DNA of 9,940 bases from contig JADJVA010000016.1 in the NCBI GenBank assembly GCA_016716765.1, positions 1 through 9,940 on the forward strand, given 5' to 3'. Of the stretch, positions 1 to 6,079 are shown piece after piece. The notes under the pieces were generated by a model. It searched no databases and was not told where the DNA came from. It was given only the letters and a program-made list of their open reading frames with translations. Made by a program: the position numbers and the translations under genes. The stretch comes from Bdellovibrionales bacterium (GTDB lineage: Bacteria; Bdellovibrionota; Bdellovibrionia; Bdellovibrionales; UBA1609). Each line of letters starts with the position of its first letter. The first letter of the stretch is position 1.

Positions 1-15
1 TTCTACTTTGTCAGA
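1..15. repeat. Left terminal inverted repeat of IS701-like copy 1
   Basis: TTCTACTTTGTCAGA is the exact reverse complement of 1506-1520 and the same sequence begins the second copy at 9592. It marks the end nearest the transposase C-terminus. Confidence 0.9.
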
Positions 16-19
16 ACAC

Positions 20-1429
20 CTGTCACTATTCGTTAAGTTGTTGTTTGCGATAGGCCGAATCGATGGCGGCCTGTCGTTTTCGGTGGCGGACTTCCATCTG
101 GCGGAGGATCTCTCCAAGGTGGTATCCCGTCGGGGAAGGAACTGGTTCAACAACGCGCGGATATCCGTGCCACTCAGCAACGGTCGGGTCTGCTGATGCA
201 GTTGACGCTCTTCCAATAGAAACAGTATGGCCATCATGACCAGCGTCATGTGATGGTGCCAGCCCCGCCAACCCCGGACCTGGTAGTCGCCCAGCCCGAC
301 ATCCTGTTTGCCTTGTTGCAAGGCGCGTTCGATCCAATAGCGCTGCCCTTGCATGAAGGCCAGCCGGGTGCCGGCGTGTCCGCCGGGGCGTTGCTGAGGC
401 TGTATTTGATCTCGGTCGGCGTGTCGATCTCCCGGCGCACGATCATGCCATGGCCGGGCCTGGGCTTCCTCACCATCCCATAGCCACACCTGTCGATGCA
501 GGATTTCCACTCGCAACGGGCCTTTCGTGCCGGCGCGCAAGGTGACCGATTGCCAGGCGGTGGCCGGTTGCTGCTGGGTCCAGAGGTCGACTCGCACCGC
601 CAGGGTTTGCGCCCGCGGGCGGGTCGGGTGACGACCGTGGGTCGTTTTGGCTGGCGGGACGATCGGCTGCGGATCGTCCAGATAAATCCGCTGGTCCTTG
701 TGCACATCCCCGACGAAGATCTCTCCTTGCGCGTCGAGGGCGCGCAGGAAGGTCGGATCACTGCCATAGAAGCCATCAAAGCCCACCCAGGCAAAACCGA
801 TATTCTGCTGGCGGGCGTGGGCGATCATCGCCAGGGCCAAGTCGATTTTGCGCTGGAAACCGCGCTGTATCTTGGGAATGCCGGCCGCTTGGCAGCGCGC
901 CGGGTCGTTCGTCCACGCCTCCGGCAAAAACAACCGTTCGTCGATCAAGGTCATGCCCGTGCCCCGGCTCAGCGCGGCAAACACCCCGACCTGGCAGTTC
1001 TCCACTTTGCCCAACTGCCCGCACCACTGGCGGGCCACCCCCACCGAGTGGGTCCCTTGTTTCGGACAGCCGCTCTCATCGATCAGCAGGGCGCTATCGG
1101 CGTGTCCCCCCAAGAGCCGGTTGGCCTCTTGGGCCACGTGATCCAGTACCGCCCGCTCGGACCAAGCCGACTCGCTCAACATATGCTGTAGCGCTTGATG
1201 GTCCGCATCGGGAATCGCCTCTCCATCCGTTCCATGTTCTTGGTTTCCGCTTGCAGCAAACCCCGGACATAGGTGCCGAGCCGCCGTCTCGACCGTTCGG
1301 GTCCTCTGGCGGAAGTGACCGCCGAAGCGGTCGCAGAAGTCCAGGAAGCGCTGACCGATCCCGGCCAGCAACCCCACCCCGGCGTCAGTAACCGAGTTTT
1401 TTTATCACGTCCGACGATACTTCTTTCAT
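20..1429 (-). pseudogene. IS701-like DDE transposase, frameshifted
   Basis: Cut-and-paste transposase of the IS element, readable only by switching frame. The likely start is ATG at 1429 (MKEVSSDVIKK), followed at once by a run of seven A (plus-strand T7 at 1398-1404) where a shift is needed to enter LLAGIGQRFLDFCDRF. Recognisable IS701-type segments follow: LLIDESG with the first catalytic Asp near 1081, SVGVARQWCGQLGKVENCQV, WVGFDGFYG with the second Asp near 779, EIFVGDVHKDQRIYLDDP, and YWIERALQQGKQDVGLGDYQ with the catalytic Glu near 330. The C-terminus RKRQAAIDSAYRKQQLNE ends just inside the IS end. At least six frame changes are needed (near 1400, 1290, 1225, 440, 365 and 110), so this copy is inactive as read, or is intact and mis-sequenced. 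Confidence 0.8.
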
Positions 1430-1505
1430 ACGTTACTCCATCAGGTCTTGTCTTTTGATCCAGGTCGGATTATCTTAATTTACTGATAAAAATCAAATAC
1501 ATGAA

Positions 1506-1520
1506 TCTGACAAAGTAGAA
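1506..1520. repeat. Right terminal inverted repeat of IS701-like copy 1
   Basis: TCTGACAAAGTAGAA is the exact reverse complement of 1-15. About 75 bp of AT-rich leader separates it from the presumed transposase start codon at 1429. Confidence 0.9.
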
Positions 1521-1718
1521 TTAAAGACGTTGGGGACCTATAAAGATGAAGTGGTCAATTATTTTTTAGATCGACTGACGAGTGGGTTTGTTGAAGGGCT
1601 TAATAACAAGATCAAAGTCATTAAGCGACGGTGCTATGGTTTGAAAAATATTGGGCATCTTTTCCAATATCTTTATCTGGACCTTTGTGATATTCTTTGT
1701 ATGCCCACAAAATCATAG
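1521..1718 (+). pseudogene. ISL3-family transposase, C-terminal fragment
   Basis: About 65 codons remain, open in frame from the IS701 junction (LKTLGTYKDEVVNYFLDR) to TAG at 1716-1718. The segment SGFVEGLNNKIKVIKRRCYG is the conserved C-terminal signature of ISL3-family DDE transposases and carries the catalytic Glu (the E of FVEG); GHLFQYLYLDL follows as usual. The N-terminal two thirds, with both catalytic Asp residues, are absent. TTG at 1530 can be read as a start but the fragment has no real start of its own. It is a relic: the family identity is clear and no activity is expected. Confidence 0.85.
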
Positions 1719-1824
1719 AGTTACCGAAATTTACTCCGAATTTATTGAGGAGTAACAAGTGATTTATGATCGACAATATTCTGTTTTTAAACAGAATTTA
1801 CACCCCGGTAACTCCAAAAGAGCC
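1521..1824 (+). mobile_element. Right-end remnant of an ISL3-family element
   Basis: A 3' piece of an ISL3-type transposase gene (to 1718) is followed by about 105 bp of non-coding DNA. On the minus strand this non-coding part begins GGCTCTTTTGGAGTTACC at 1824, which resembles the GG(C/G)TCTT termini I associate with ISL3 elements; that boundary is inferred. The element's left part is missing from the window because the IS701-like copy is inserted at 1520/1521. At its other edge the element cuts the DUF4160 cassette gene exactly where that protein stops matching its family. Confidence 0.65.
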
Positions 1825-1907
1825 TAGACTGCGTGAAAATGCGGCGGCGGATGGTCCCCGAAGAAGAGCTTTATTACTATTCCGTAAAATCTCGCTATTT
1901 CTGGCAT
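1824..1907 (-). pseudogene. DUF4160-family protein, N-terminal fragment
   Basis: ATG at 1907 opens MPEIARFYGIVIKLFFGDHP followed by PPHFHAV and a TAG. This is the typical beginning of DUF4160 proteins (pattern MPxISRFxGIVIxMxxxDHxPPHFHA), which are usually about 80-90 residues and are often encoded beside a DUF2442 gene. Only 27 codons remain. The family match ends at HFHA exactly where the ISL3-like terminus begins, so the stop codon is made by the IS junction. The start lies 33 bp beyond the core of the preceding attC (1941-2057), normal spacing for the next cassette gene. DUF4160 function is not established; a toxin-antitoxin-like role has been suggested from its gene pairing. Confidence 0.75.
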
Positions 1908-1940
1908 ATCCTCGCTCCGATCGAATCTACGAATTTTGGG

Positions 1941-2057
1941 CCATAACGCCCGCTTCAGCTGCGCCGAAACTGGAGTGTTTTTGTGTTAGTTTTTGAGCGC
2001 AGCGAGTGACACAAAAACGCGGAGGTTTTGGCGTCAGACTGGAAGCGCTTGTTAGGC
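1941..2057 (-). other. attC site after the VOC-like cassette, 117 bp
   Basis: Read on the minus strand it begins with R'' GCCTAAC (2057-2051) and ends with R' GTTATGG (1947-1941). Next to the cores, GCGCTTC and GAAGCGGGC form the inner L''/L' arm. The centre holds a perfect 10-bp inverted repeat, GTTTTTGTGT at 1977-1986 with ACACAAAAAC at 2009-2018. The TAA stop codon of the VOC-like gene is contained in R'', a common cassette layout. Confidence 0.85.
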
Positions 2058-2660
2058 AATAACTATCTCTAAATTTTGGATCAAATCAGAAATAACGACG
2101 TTTTCGCCCGTTGTTGATTCAAAGAAAAGTTGGTTCTTATTGCCAAAAGCAATATCAAATTCGCCTTTCAAATTAGCAGGTATATCGCTGTTAATGGATA
2201 AGGATTTAAATTTTCCTATATTGAATTTACCACCCGAACACTCAGCAAACTCATTTTTTAGACGCTGCTCCCAACCGTCAGTATCAAAGTTATATTTGAC
2301 GAGGAAGACTGTAGGGAAAACCTGATTTTCTTCAATCGGAATAGTAGTGTGGGCATCACATTGCTCACCTATTCGATAGCTTAACTTTGCAGAATTTAAT
2401 TTCGATATGGATTTTTCTAAAGAACTAGCGGCCTTAAATGCGATACCGCTAAATCCTTTGAACCTTGTATCATTAACTCCAAACCTGACTCTAAAACTTA
2501 TAAATTCGATATTTATAGAACCAAAATTCACACCAATACTAGTGTACTCTTCTTTCTCCGTCAATGGCCACGCAAAAGGCAAACCTAATTCTTCTGATAT
2601 GATATTAGCCACTTCAAGAGGGTCATCGACTTCAATCATCAGATGATCTATTTCAAACAT
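2052..2660 (-). CDS. VOC (glyoxalase-like) superfamily protein
   Basis: The 202-residue intact protein opens with FEIDHLMIEVDDP, the first strand of a VOC/glyoxalase domain with a potential metal-ligand His6. IEFISFRVRFG around residues 51-61 supplies the usual Glu (E52) strand. The second half (residues 70-200) has matching alternation of strands but weak motifs, so it may be a divergent second VOC module. The substrate is unknown; VOC proteins include glyoxalases, dioxygenases and antibiotic-binding resistance proteins. ATG at 2660 is preceded by AAGG about 10 bp upstream, and the TAA at 2054-2052 sits within the R'' core of attC. The gene is markedly more AT-rich than its neighbours, as expected for cassettes of mixed origin. 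It shows no frameshift. Confidence 0.75.
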   Translation of the reverse strand: MFEIDHLMIEVDDPLEVANIISEELGLPFAWPLTEKEEYTSIGVNFGSINIEFISFRVRFGVNDTRFKGFSGIAFKAASSLEKSISKLNSAKLSYRIGEQCDAHTTIPIEENQVFPTVFLVKYNFDTDGWEQRLKNEFAECSGGKFNIGKFKSLSINSDIPANLKGEFDIAFGNKNQLFFESTTGENVVISDLIQNLEIVIA

Positions 2661-2696
2661 TCAACATCTACCTTATTTTACCAGTTGATCTAAGTA

Positions 2697-2755
2697 GCCT
2701 AACGTAAAAATAACCGGCGCGCTTTAGCGCGCCCGTGTTAATTGAAATGTTATGC
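2697..2755 (-). other. attC site after the lipoprotein cassette, 59 bp
   Basis: A compact textbook site. On the minus strand it runs from R'' GCATAAC (2755-2749) to R' GTTAGGC (2703-2697), with a central GGGCGCGCTAAAGCGCGCC hairpin. The crossover G is at 2703, so the downstream VOC cassette begins at 2702. The upstream lipoprotein stop codon is 10 bp before R''. Confidence 0.9.
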
Positions 2756-2764
2756 CTCTCGATA

Positions 2765-3253
2765 CTATTTTTTCTCAGGCATTGCTGAGGAATGGTGGCT
2801 TGTAATTAGCCACTCCGAACCATTCCAACGATAGGTATAGCTGTAGCGTCCGCTGACCGACGCTCCTGTCTTGGCAAACGTGAATGTGTAAAGCCCCGCA
2901 TCAACCGCAGTGTTACAACCGAGTTCAATGGTTCGCAAGTCAATCTTGCCAGAGGGTCGGTTCTCCAGAAAGTGATGGAAGTAATCTTCCTTCTCGGCTG
3001 GCGTGAGACGCGGCTTGTTTGAAACAGTGGGCAGAAGGATTGAGCGCTCCGCGTAGTTGGCTACCACTTTATGCGGATCACCTGTTTGCAACGACTGGTT
3101 CCAGCGATCGAACAATGACGCGATGTCCGCTTCGGAAATTGCCTTGCAGCTCTCTGTGCGTGCACCTTCTGCACCGGTCTGCGTGACTTGGTTTGAGGCA
3201 CACCCTACAAGGGTCGTAACAATAAAAAACAAACTCAATGGCTTGATGTTCAT
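2765..3253 (-). CDS. Lipoprotein with NTF2-like (SgcJ/EcaC-type) domain
   Basis: The 162-residue intact protein has a hydrophobic signal peptide (residues 5-16) ending in the lipobox LVGC with the lipidated Cys18, so it should be anchored in an envelope membrane facing the periplasm. From about residue 38, ISEADIASLFDRWNQSLQTG followed by DPHKVVANYAERSILLP is typical of the NTF2-like SgcJ/EcaC or DUF4440/CaMKII-association fold. The domain ends with RYSYTYRWNGSEWLITSHHS. Such domains form a conical pocket; the catalytic role of this group is unproven despite the 'oxidoreductase' label. ATG at 3253 has a good AGGAG ribosome-binding site at 3261-3265. I recall related proteins as common integron cassette products. 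Codons are intact throughout. Confidence 0.85.
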   Translation of the reverse strand: MNIKPLSLFFIVTTLVGCASNQVTQTGAEGARTESCKAISEADIASLFDRWNQSLQTGDPHKVVANYAERSILLPTVSNKPRLTPAEKEDYFHHFLENRPSGKIDLRTIELGCNTAVDAGLYTFTFAKTGASVSGRYSYTYRWNGSEWLITSHHSSAMPEKK

Positions 3254-3260
3254 AAAACGC

Positions 3261-3265
3261 TCCTA
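3261..3265 (-). promoter_or_regulatory. Ribosome-binding site of the lipoprotein gene
   Basis: AGGAG on the minus strand lies seven bases before ATG at 3253. It is one of the few strong Shine-Dalgarno sequences in the array and fixes the start. Confidence 0.75.
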
Positions 3266-3289
3266 GTTAGAATACCGGGGGGATTTGGG

Positions 3290-3366
3290 GCATAACGTTC
3301 GAGCTAAGCGGCGATGGCCCCCCGTGTGATTCTCTGCAGTAGCGCCGCCACGAATTGCTCGATGCG
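3290..3366 (-). other. Degenerate attC after the GIY-YIG cassette
   Basis: The 3' half is clear on the minus strand: CGCCGCTTAGCTCGAACGTTATGC, split as the arm CGCCGCTTAGCTCG and R' GTTATGC (3296-3290). The expected R'' core is not recognisable. GAGCAATTCGTGGCGGCG near 3342-3360 could be the diverged R''/L'' half because GGCGGCG can pair with CGCCGC. The GIY-YIG reading frame runs through this half and stops inside L' at 3304, so gene and attC overlap. The left boundary on the sequence is firm, the right one approximate. Confidence 0.5.
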
Positions 3367-3733
3367 CGCCTGCTCAGTCGACTTCTGTGCGGGCCTGTAG
3401 TTGTAGCTGAGTTCAGTGTTCAAGAGTCTGTAGCCCAGCTTGGTGTACCGGCCGATCAATTCTGCTTCATCTGCTCGTCGGTTGTTCAATGCTTGGTAGC
3501 TTACGAAAAACCTCGCATCCTGCAGCACGAAGCGCTCGTACAGCGACACCGACTGAAGTCCGTGGTGGCGGCAAACTGCGCGCTCACATACTTCCCAATC
3601 CGTCGCGTCCTCGGTCTGACTCTCCGATGTAGAAGGGAGTCAAGTCCGGCTCTCCCGGTCGTCTGAATCGGAGCACATAGACGATGTCCGTGTCTTCGGG
3701 GAACGAGATAGTGCTGAAGTTCTCTTCTTGCAT
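3304..3733 (-). pseudogene. GIY-YIG nuclease-family protein, frameshifted
   Basis: Joining three reading frames gives a protein of about 145 residues. ATG at 3733 opens MQEENFSTISFPEDTDIVYV, then LRFRR and TPFYIGESDR. The pair VYVLRF/FYIGES is the GIY-YIG core. The next segment in another frame is RRIGKYVSAQFAATTDFS, then VGVAVRALRAAGCEVF, then VSYQALNNRRADEAELIGRY and TKLGYRLLNTELSYNYRP. Breaks fall near 3614, near 3570, and at the five-A run 3506-3510, where four A would restore the frame. The Glu of DEAEL may be the GIY-YIG metal-ligand Glu. The known role of the fold is Mg-dependent DNA cleavage; the target here is unknown. It ends at TAG 3306-3304 inside the following attC. Confidence 0.7.
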
Positions 3734-3836
3734 TCCTACTCCCGCGAAAGGTCGGAGGAGTGTTCTTGTGCCGCCCCGTTGTCGCAGGCGCGAAGCGTCC
3801 GCGACAACGCCTCCCAAGTTGAAGCAGTTGTTAGGC
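3734..3836 (-). other. attC-like site after the RimJ/RimL-like cassette
   Basis: R'' GCCTAAC is clear at 3836-3830 and contains the TAA of the preceding gene. The body holds an 8-bp-stem hairpin, GTTGTCGC at 3778-3785 with GCGACAAC at 3801-3808. An 18-base stretch at 3791-3808 is identical to 9571-9588 in the IS-interrupted attC, so this is a shortened member of the long attC family. No proper R' is found where it should be; GAGTAGGA just before ATG 3733 would become GTTAGGA with one added T. The left boundary is therefore uncertain. Confidence 0.55.
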
Positions 3837-4445
3837 TTTTATCATATTGTTCTGCAAAGCTCTTTCCTTCTCCTTCCATTCGGAGTCAATGATAGAATAC
3901 CACGCTGTATCGCGGTTCTCGCCACGACTCACAAAGTGTTGTCGAAAGGTCCCTTCGTACTCAAACCCAAGCCTTGTCGCCGTGTTCATACTAGCTAAGT
4001 TCTTTGTGTTGCATTTCCATTCGAGTCTTCGATATTTCAAATCCTCAAAAACATAACTAAACAGCAAATACATTGAATTAGTGTTAATTTCGGTCCGTTG
4101 TGCGTTTCTACAATACCAGATCGAACCGATTTCGAGAGTTCCATGCTCCGGCTGTATATTCATGAGGCTTGCGCAACCTACTAAGCAATTCATGCGTTTG
4201 CTGAATACTTTATAAACAACCTCGTTTGACTTTTTAAGTTTTTGAGACAAATATTTTTCGAATATGGGCAATTCAGTCATAGTTGGAACATTGACATGAT
4301 ACTGAAATTGATCAGTCTCGTTATTTTCAAATGATGCTGCCCAGAACAATGCAACCAAATCTATCTGCATATTTACAGCCGTGATGTGAACAGCTTCGTT
4401 TTCGAGAACTACTTCTTTTGAAGGGAACTCCCATAATTTGGCCAA
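3831..4445 (-). CDS. GNAT acetyltransferase, RimJ/RimL type
   Basis: The intact 204-residue protein has the Acetyltransf_3 (RimJ/RimL) layout. LEIGSIWYCRNAQRTEIN (about 104-121) corresponds to the strand and loop before acetyl-CoA binding. YLLFSYVFEDLKYRRLEWKC (126-145) and NTKNLASMNTATRLGFEYEG (146-164) form the C-terminal half with the usual Asn and LGF elements. It should transfer an acetyl group from acetyl-CoA to an amine on a protein or small molecule; the substrate is not deducible. The first codon is TTG at 4445, supported by GGGAG six bases upstream; a nearby ATG is out of frame. TAA lies inside the R'' core of the following attC. No frameshift is seen. Confidence 0.85.
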   Translation of the reverse strand: MAKLWEFPSKEVVLENEAVHITAVNMQIDLVALFWAASFENNETDQFQYHVNVPTMTELPIFEKYLSQKLKKSNEVVYKVFSKRMNCLVGCASLMNIQPEHGTLEIGSIWYCRNAQRTEINTNSMYLLFSYVFEDLKYRRLEWKCNTKNLASMNTATRLGFEYEGTFRQHFVSRGENRDTAWYSIIDSEWKEKERALQNNMIKA

Positions 4446-4481
4446 CTCATTCTCCCAAATTTGTCCGCGCTGAAGGCGTCA

Positions 4482-4722
4482 GCCTAATGGGGCGACGGAT
4501 AACCAGCAAGCCCGGACAAAACGCAGTTTTGGACGGGCGGAGTCCGGCAAACGCAGTTTTGACGGGCGGAGTCCGACAAAACGCAGTTTTGGACGGGCGG
4601 AGTCCGGTCGATCCGTGTGGTTGTGCGGTGTGGAGCGCCAAGCAACCAGCAGTTTGGAATCCGCTGCCCCGTCTCGCGGGCGCGCCACTTTTGGCGCGAC
4701 CTGGTTAATCTGATTGTTATAT
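4482..4722 (-). other. Long attC site with triplicated hairpin block, 241 bp
   Basis: Read on the minus strand, R''-like ATATAAC (4722-4716) is followed by AATCAGATTAACC, aligning with the start of the long attC at 5146-5349. The 3' end is ATTAGGC (4488-4482), where GTTAGGC is expected; the crossover G is replaced by A. The body keeps the family's CACAACCAC segment, GGTTGC..GCTTGGCGC arm and the terminal TTATCCGTCGCCCC arm. It lacks the AAAGCCGAAGGCTTT hairpin, which is replaced by three copies of a 29-31-bp unit. This makes it the longest attC here. Confidence 0.75.
4516..4606. repeat. Three tandem copies of a 31-bp hairpin unit
   Basis: Copies lie at 4516-4546 (31 bp), 4547-4575 (29 bp, with small deletions) and 4576-4606 (31 bp). 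Each carries two small inverted repeats: AAAAC-GCA-GTTTT and GGAC-GGGCGGA-GTCC. The block sits inside the long attC in the place where sister sites carry AAAGCC-GAA-GGCTTT and a GACGGCCGATGTCGGC arm. There are no spacers and no variation expected of a CRISPR. Confidence 0.85.
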
Positions 4723-4732
4723 TTTCTCAAAA

Positions 4733-5149
4733 TCAGTTTCCCGGCCAAGTGAACTCCACGCGAATACCGCTCGGTTCATAGCACATCATGTGCTTTGCCG
4801 GACCCGGCCCCAATAGCTCCGGTGAGAACTCTATTTTTACACCACTTTCTTTTAGGCGCACGTATAATCTATTCAGGCTTTCTTCATCTGCAATAGAAAA
4901 TGCAATATGGTGCAATCCAACATTCTTGTTTTTGTTGAATTCGCCCACTGGCTCTTCTTTTGTTGCCCAGAGCGTTAGCATAATCTGGCCATCACTGACA
5001 AAATGGCCGGATAATCTTCCTCCTTCGAACTTCCTTCCAGCCAAGTAAGGACGTAAAAATTTCGCACTTTCTTCCAGATTCGATACAGTTAGCCCGATAT
5101 GATGAGGGCTTTCGTAAACGGTGTATTCATGACATTTCCTTTTAAACAT
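4733..5149 (-). CDS. VOC (glyoxalase/bleomycin-resistance-like) protein
   Basis: The 138-residue frame has one complete VOC fold. PHHIGLTVSNLEESAKFL (15-32) gives the first paired-strand module with His16/His17. NVGLHHIAFSIADEESLNRL (76-95) opens the second with His80/81, and GIRVEFTW (128-135) ends it with Glu132. These are the usual VOC metal-ligand positions, so a metal-dependent lyase, epimerase or dioxygenase-like or resistance function is possible; the substrate is unknown. ATG at 5149 lies inside the attC R' core and has no ribosome-binding site. ATG at 5130 has AAGGAA correctly spaced but reads MNTPFTKALIISG in another frame, so one base is probably missing near 5112 and the true start is likely 5130. 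TGA is at 4735-4733. Confidence 0.75.
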   Translation of the reverse strand: MFKRKCHEYTVYESPHHIGLTVSNLEESAKFLRPYLAGRKFEGGRLSGHFVSDGQIMLTLWATKEEPVGEFNKNKNVGLHHIAFSIADEESLNRLYVRLKESGVKIEFSPELLGPGPAKHMMCYEPSGIRVEFTWPGN

Positions 5150-5349
5150 AACGGGGTGGCGGATAAGCCGCGAGGGCGGAAAAGTTGAAGGCTTTGACGG
5201 TCGATGTTGGCTTGATCCGCGTGGTTGTGCGGCGCAAAGCGCCAAGCGACCAGCGGATTGAATCCGCCCCGTTTCGCGGGCGCTTCGCGCCCGCGAAACG
5301 ACAAAGCTAACCGGCACCAAAGGCGTCCGGGTTGAGCGCCTTGTTGGGC
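5146..5349 (-). other. Long attC site, 204 bp
   Basis: On the minus strand, R'' GCCCAAC (5349-5343) leads into AAGGCGCTCAACCCGGACGC, and R' GTTATGT (5152-5146) ends the site. It has the family body: a 13-bp-stem hairpin CGTTTCGCGGGCG/CGCCCGCGAAACG (5270-5282 with 5288-5300), the arm GGCGC-AAA-GCGCC, the AAAGTTGAAGGCTTT hairpin and the outer GGGGTGGCGGAT arm. R'' reads GCC CAA instead of GCC TAA in the frame of the preceding gene, so the stop codon normally supplied by this core is missing. Confidence 0.8.
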
Positions 5350-5375
5350 AAAATCTAGTTCCATTATCCAGTTAC

Positions 5376-5799
5376 TCATTGGAACTCACGGCAAATCAGA
5401 TCGTTTCTTCTGATGACCTTGAAGCCATGCTTTCCAAAAGACCTTGGCAAGATGATTGGCTTCAACAAATAGATGCTGCAATTGGTTCATGGTTGCAACT
5501 TGAATCATATAACTCACCAATTCGCTGCCTACTCCAGTTCTATTATGCTCAGGATCTGTATACAGGCAGTCAATATGGCCATCTGTGTCTAACTCGCCAA
5601 ATCCAACAGCAACCCCATTTCTTGTGCATACAAATGGTCTCTTTAGTTCACAGCGCCATTTCCAAACTTCAGGGCTCCGATCACTGGACGCCCATGCCTG
5701 AACCTGCTCCTCTGTGTAAGCATCTAGGGCAGTTCGAATAACAGCAGAATGGAAGATGCGACCAATCTCTTGGTACTGGCCGTTATAGTGCTCAATCAT
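5376..5799 (-). pseudogene. GNAT acetyltransferase, frameshifted near its C-terminus
   Basis: ATG at 5799 starts MIEHYNGQYQEIGRIFHSAV. The family order follows: AYTEEQVQAWASSD (28-40), RPFVCTRNGVAVGFGELD (54-71), then the acetyl-CoA motif HIDCLYTDPEHNRTGVGSEL (75-94) with the R-x-G-x-G loop, and LFVEANHLAKVF (110-121). After VFW the as-read frame goes off-family (KAWLQGHQKKRSDLP, stop at 5386). One base shift gives GKHGFKVIRRNDLICREF, the normal GNAT ending, stopping at TGA 5378-5376. A second shift would continue MSNWIMELDFA into the attC R''. The substrate is unknown. The start lies 16 bp after R' of the upstream attC. It may be a real pseudogene or a sequencing error. Confidence 0.8.
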
Positions 5800-5814
5800 T
5801 GAGAACTTGCCTTT

Positions 5815-6017
5815 GCCCAACGGGGCGGCGGATAAGCCGCGAGGGCGGAAAAGCCGAAGGCTTTGACGGCCGATGTCGGCTTGATCGGCGTGGTTGTGCG
5901 GCGCGAAGCGCCAAGCAACCAGCGGATTGCAATCCGCCGCCCCGTTTCGCGGACGCGAAACGTTGCCGCTCAGCCGCGCGCGCCTTTGGCGCGTCGGCTG
6001 GAGCGGCCTTGTTATGT
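5815..6017 (-). other. Long attC site with nested hairpins, 203 bp
   Basis: R'' ACATAAC is at 6017-6011 and R' GTTGGGC at 5821-5815 on the minus strand. Several stems are visible by eye in plus-strand coordinates. An outer pair is GGGGCGGCGGAT (5822-5833) with ATCCGCCGCCCC (5932-5943). Inside are AAGCCG (5834-5839) with CGGCTT (5877-5882), AAAGCC-GAA-GGCTTT (5850-5864) and GGTTG..GGCGC-GAA-GCGCC..CAACC (5892-5920). The palindrome CGGATTGCAATCCG (5923-5936) follows. The site is the best-preserved member of the long attC family in this window. Confidence 0.8.
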
Positions 6018-6079
6018 TCATATGTTTCAGACAGGAAAATTGATATTTCCATACCTTACGATGGCCTCGACTTTTGCTT

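Larger units (their letters stand above)
1..1520 (-). mobile_element. IS701-like insertion sequence, complete copy 1
   Basis: Both ends are visible. The 15-bp terminal sequence TTCTACTTTGTCAGA at 1-15 is repeated exactly in inverted orientation at 1506-1520. Between them lies one DDE transposase gene on the minus strand. The four bases after the right end are TTAA and the four before the second copy (at 9588-9591) are CTAA; both fit the YTAR target known for the IS701 family. The left flank lies outside the window, so a target duplication cannot be checked. The element sits inside an ISL3-type transposase gene whose 3' end resumes at 1521. Family assignment rests on transposase motifs, length and target sequence and is fairly firm; the exact element is not named. 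Confidence 0.85.

Noticed and set aside
496..1191. Long plus-strand open frame inside the first IS (231 codons)
   Set aside because: It is the GC-rich shadow of the minus-strand transposase, whose motifs (LLIDES, GQLGKVENCQVGVF, HKDQRIYLDDP) are unmistakable.
1766..1996. Plus-strand open frame of 76 codons
   Set aside because: It crosses the ISL3 end, the antisense of the DUF4160 fragment and half of an attC, so it cannot be one gene.
3684..3998. Plus-strand open frame of 104 codons
   Set aside because: It overlaps the GIY-YIG gene, an attC and the RimJ-like gene in antisense, and shows no recognisable domain.
4516..4606. Possible CRISPR array
   Set aside because: The units are directly adjacent without spacers, only three in number, and embedded in a recombination site; no cas gene is nearby.
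4447..4748. Three short open frames over the attC at 4482-4722
   Set aside because: They are translations of the attC and its tandem repeats; the peptide repeats only mirror the DNA repeat.
5270..5300. Rho-independent terminator
   Set aside because: A strong hairpin but no T-run follows on either strand, and the hairpin is part of the conserved attC body.
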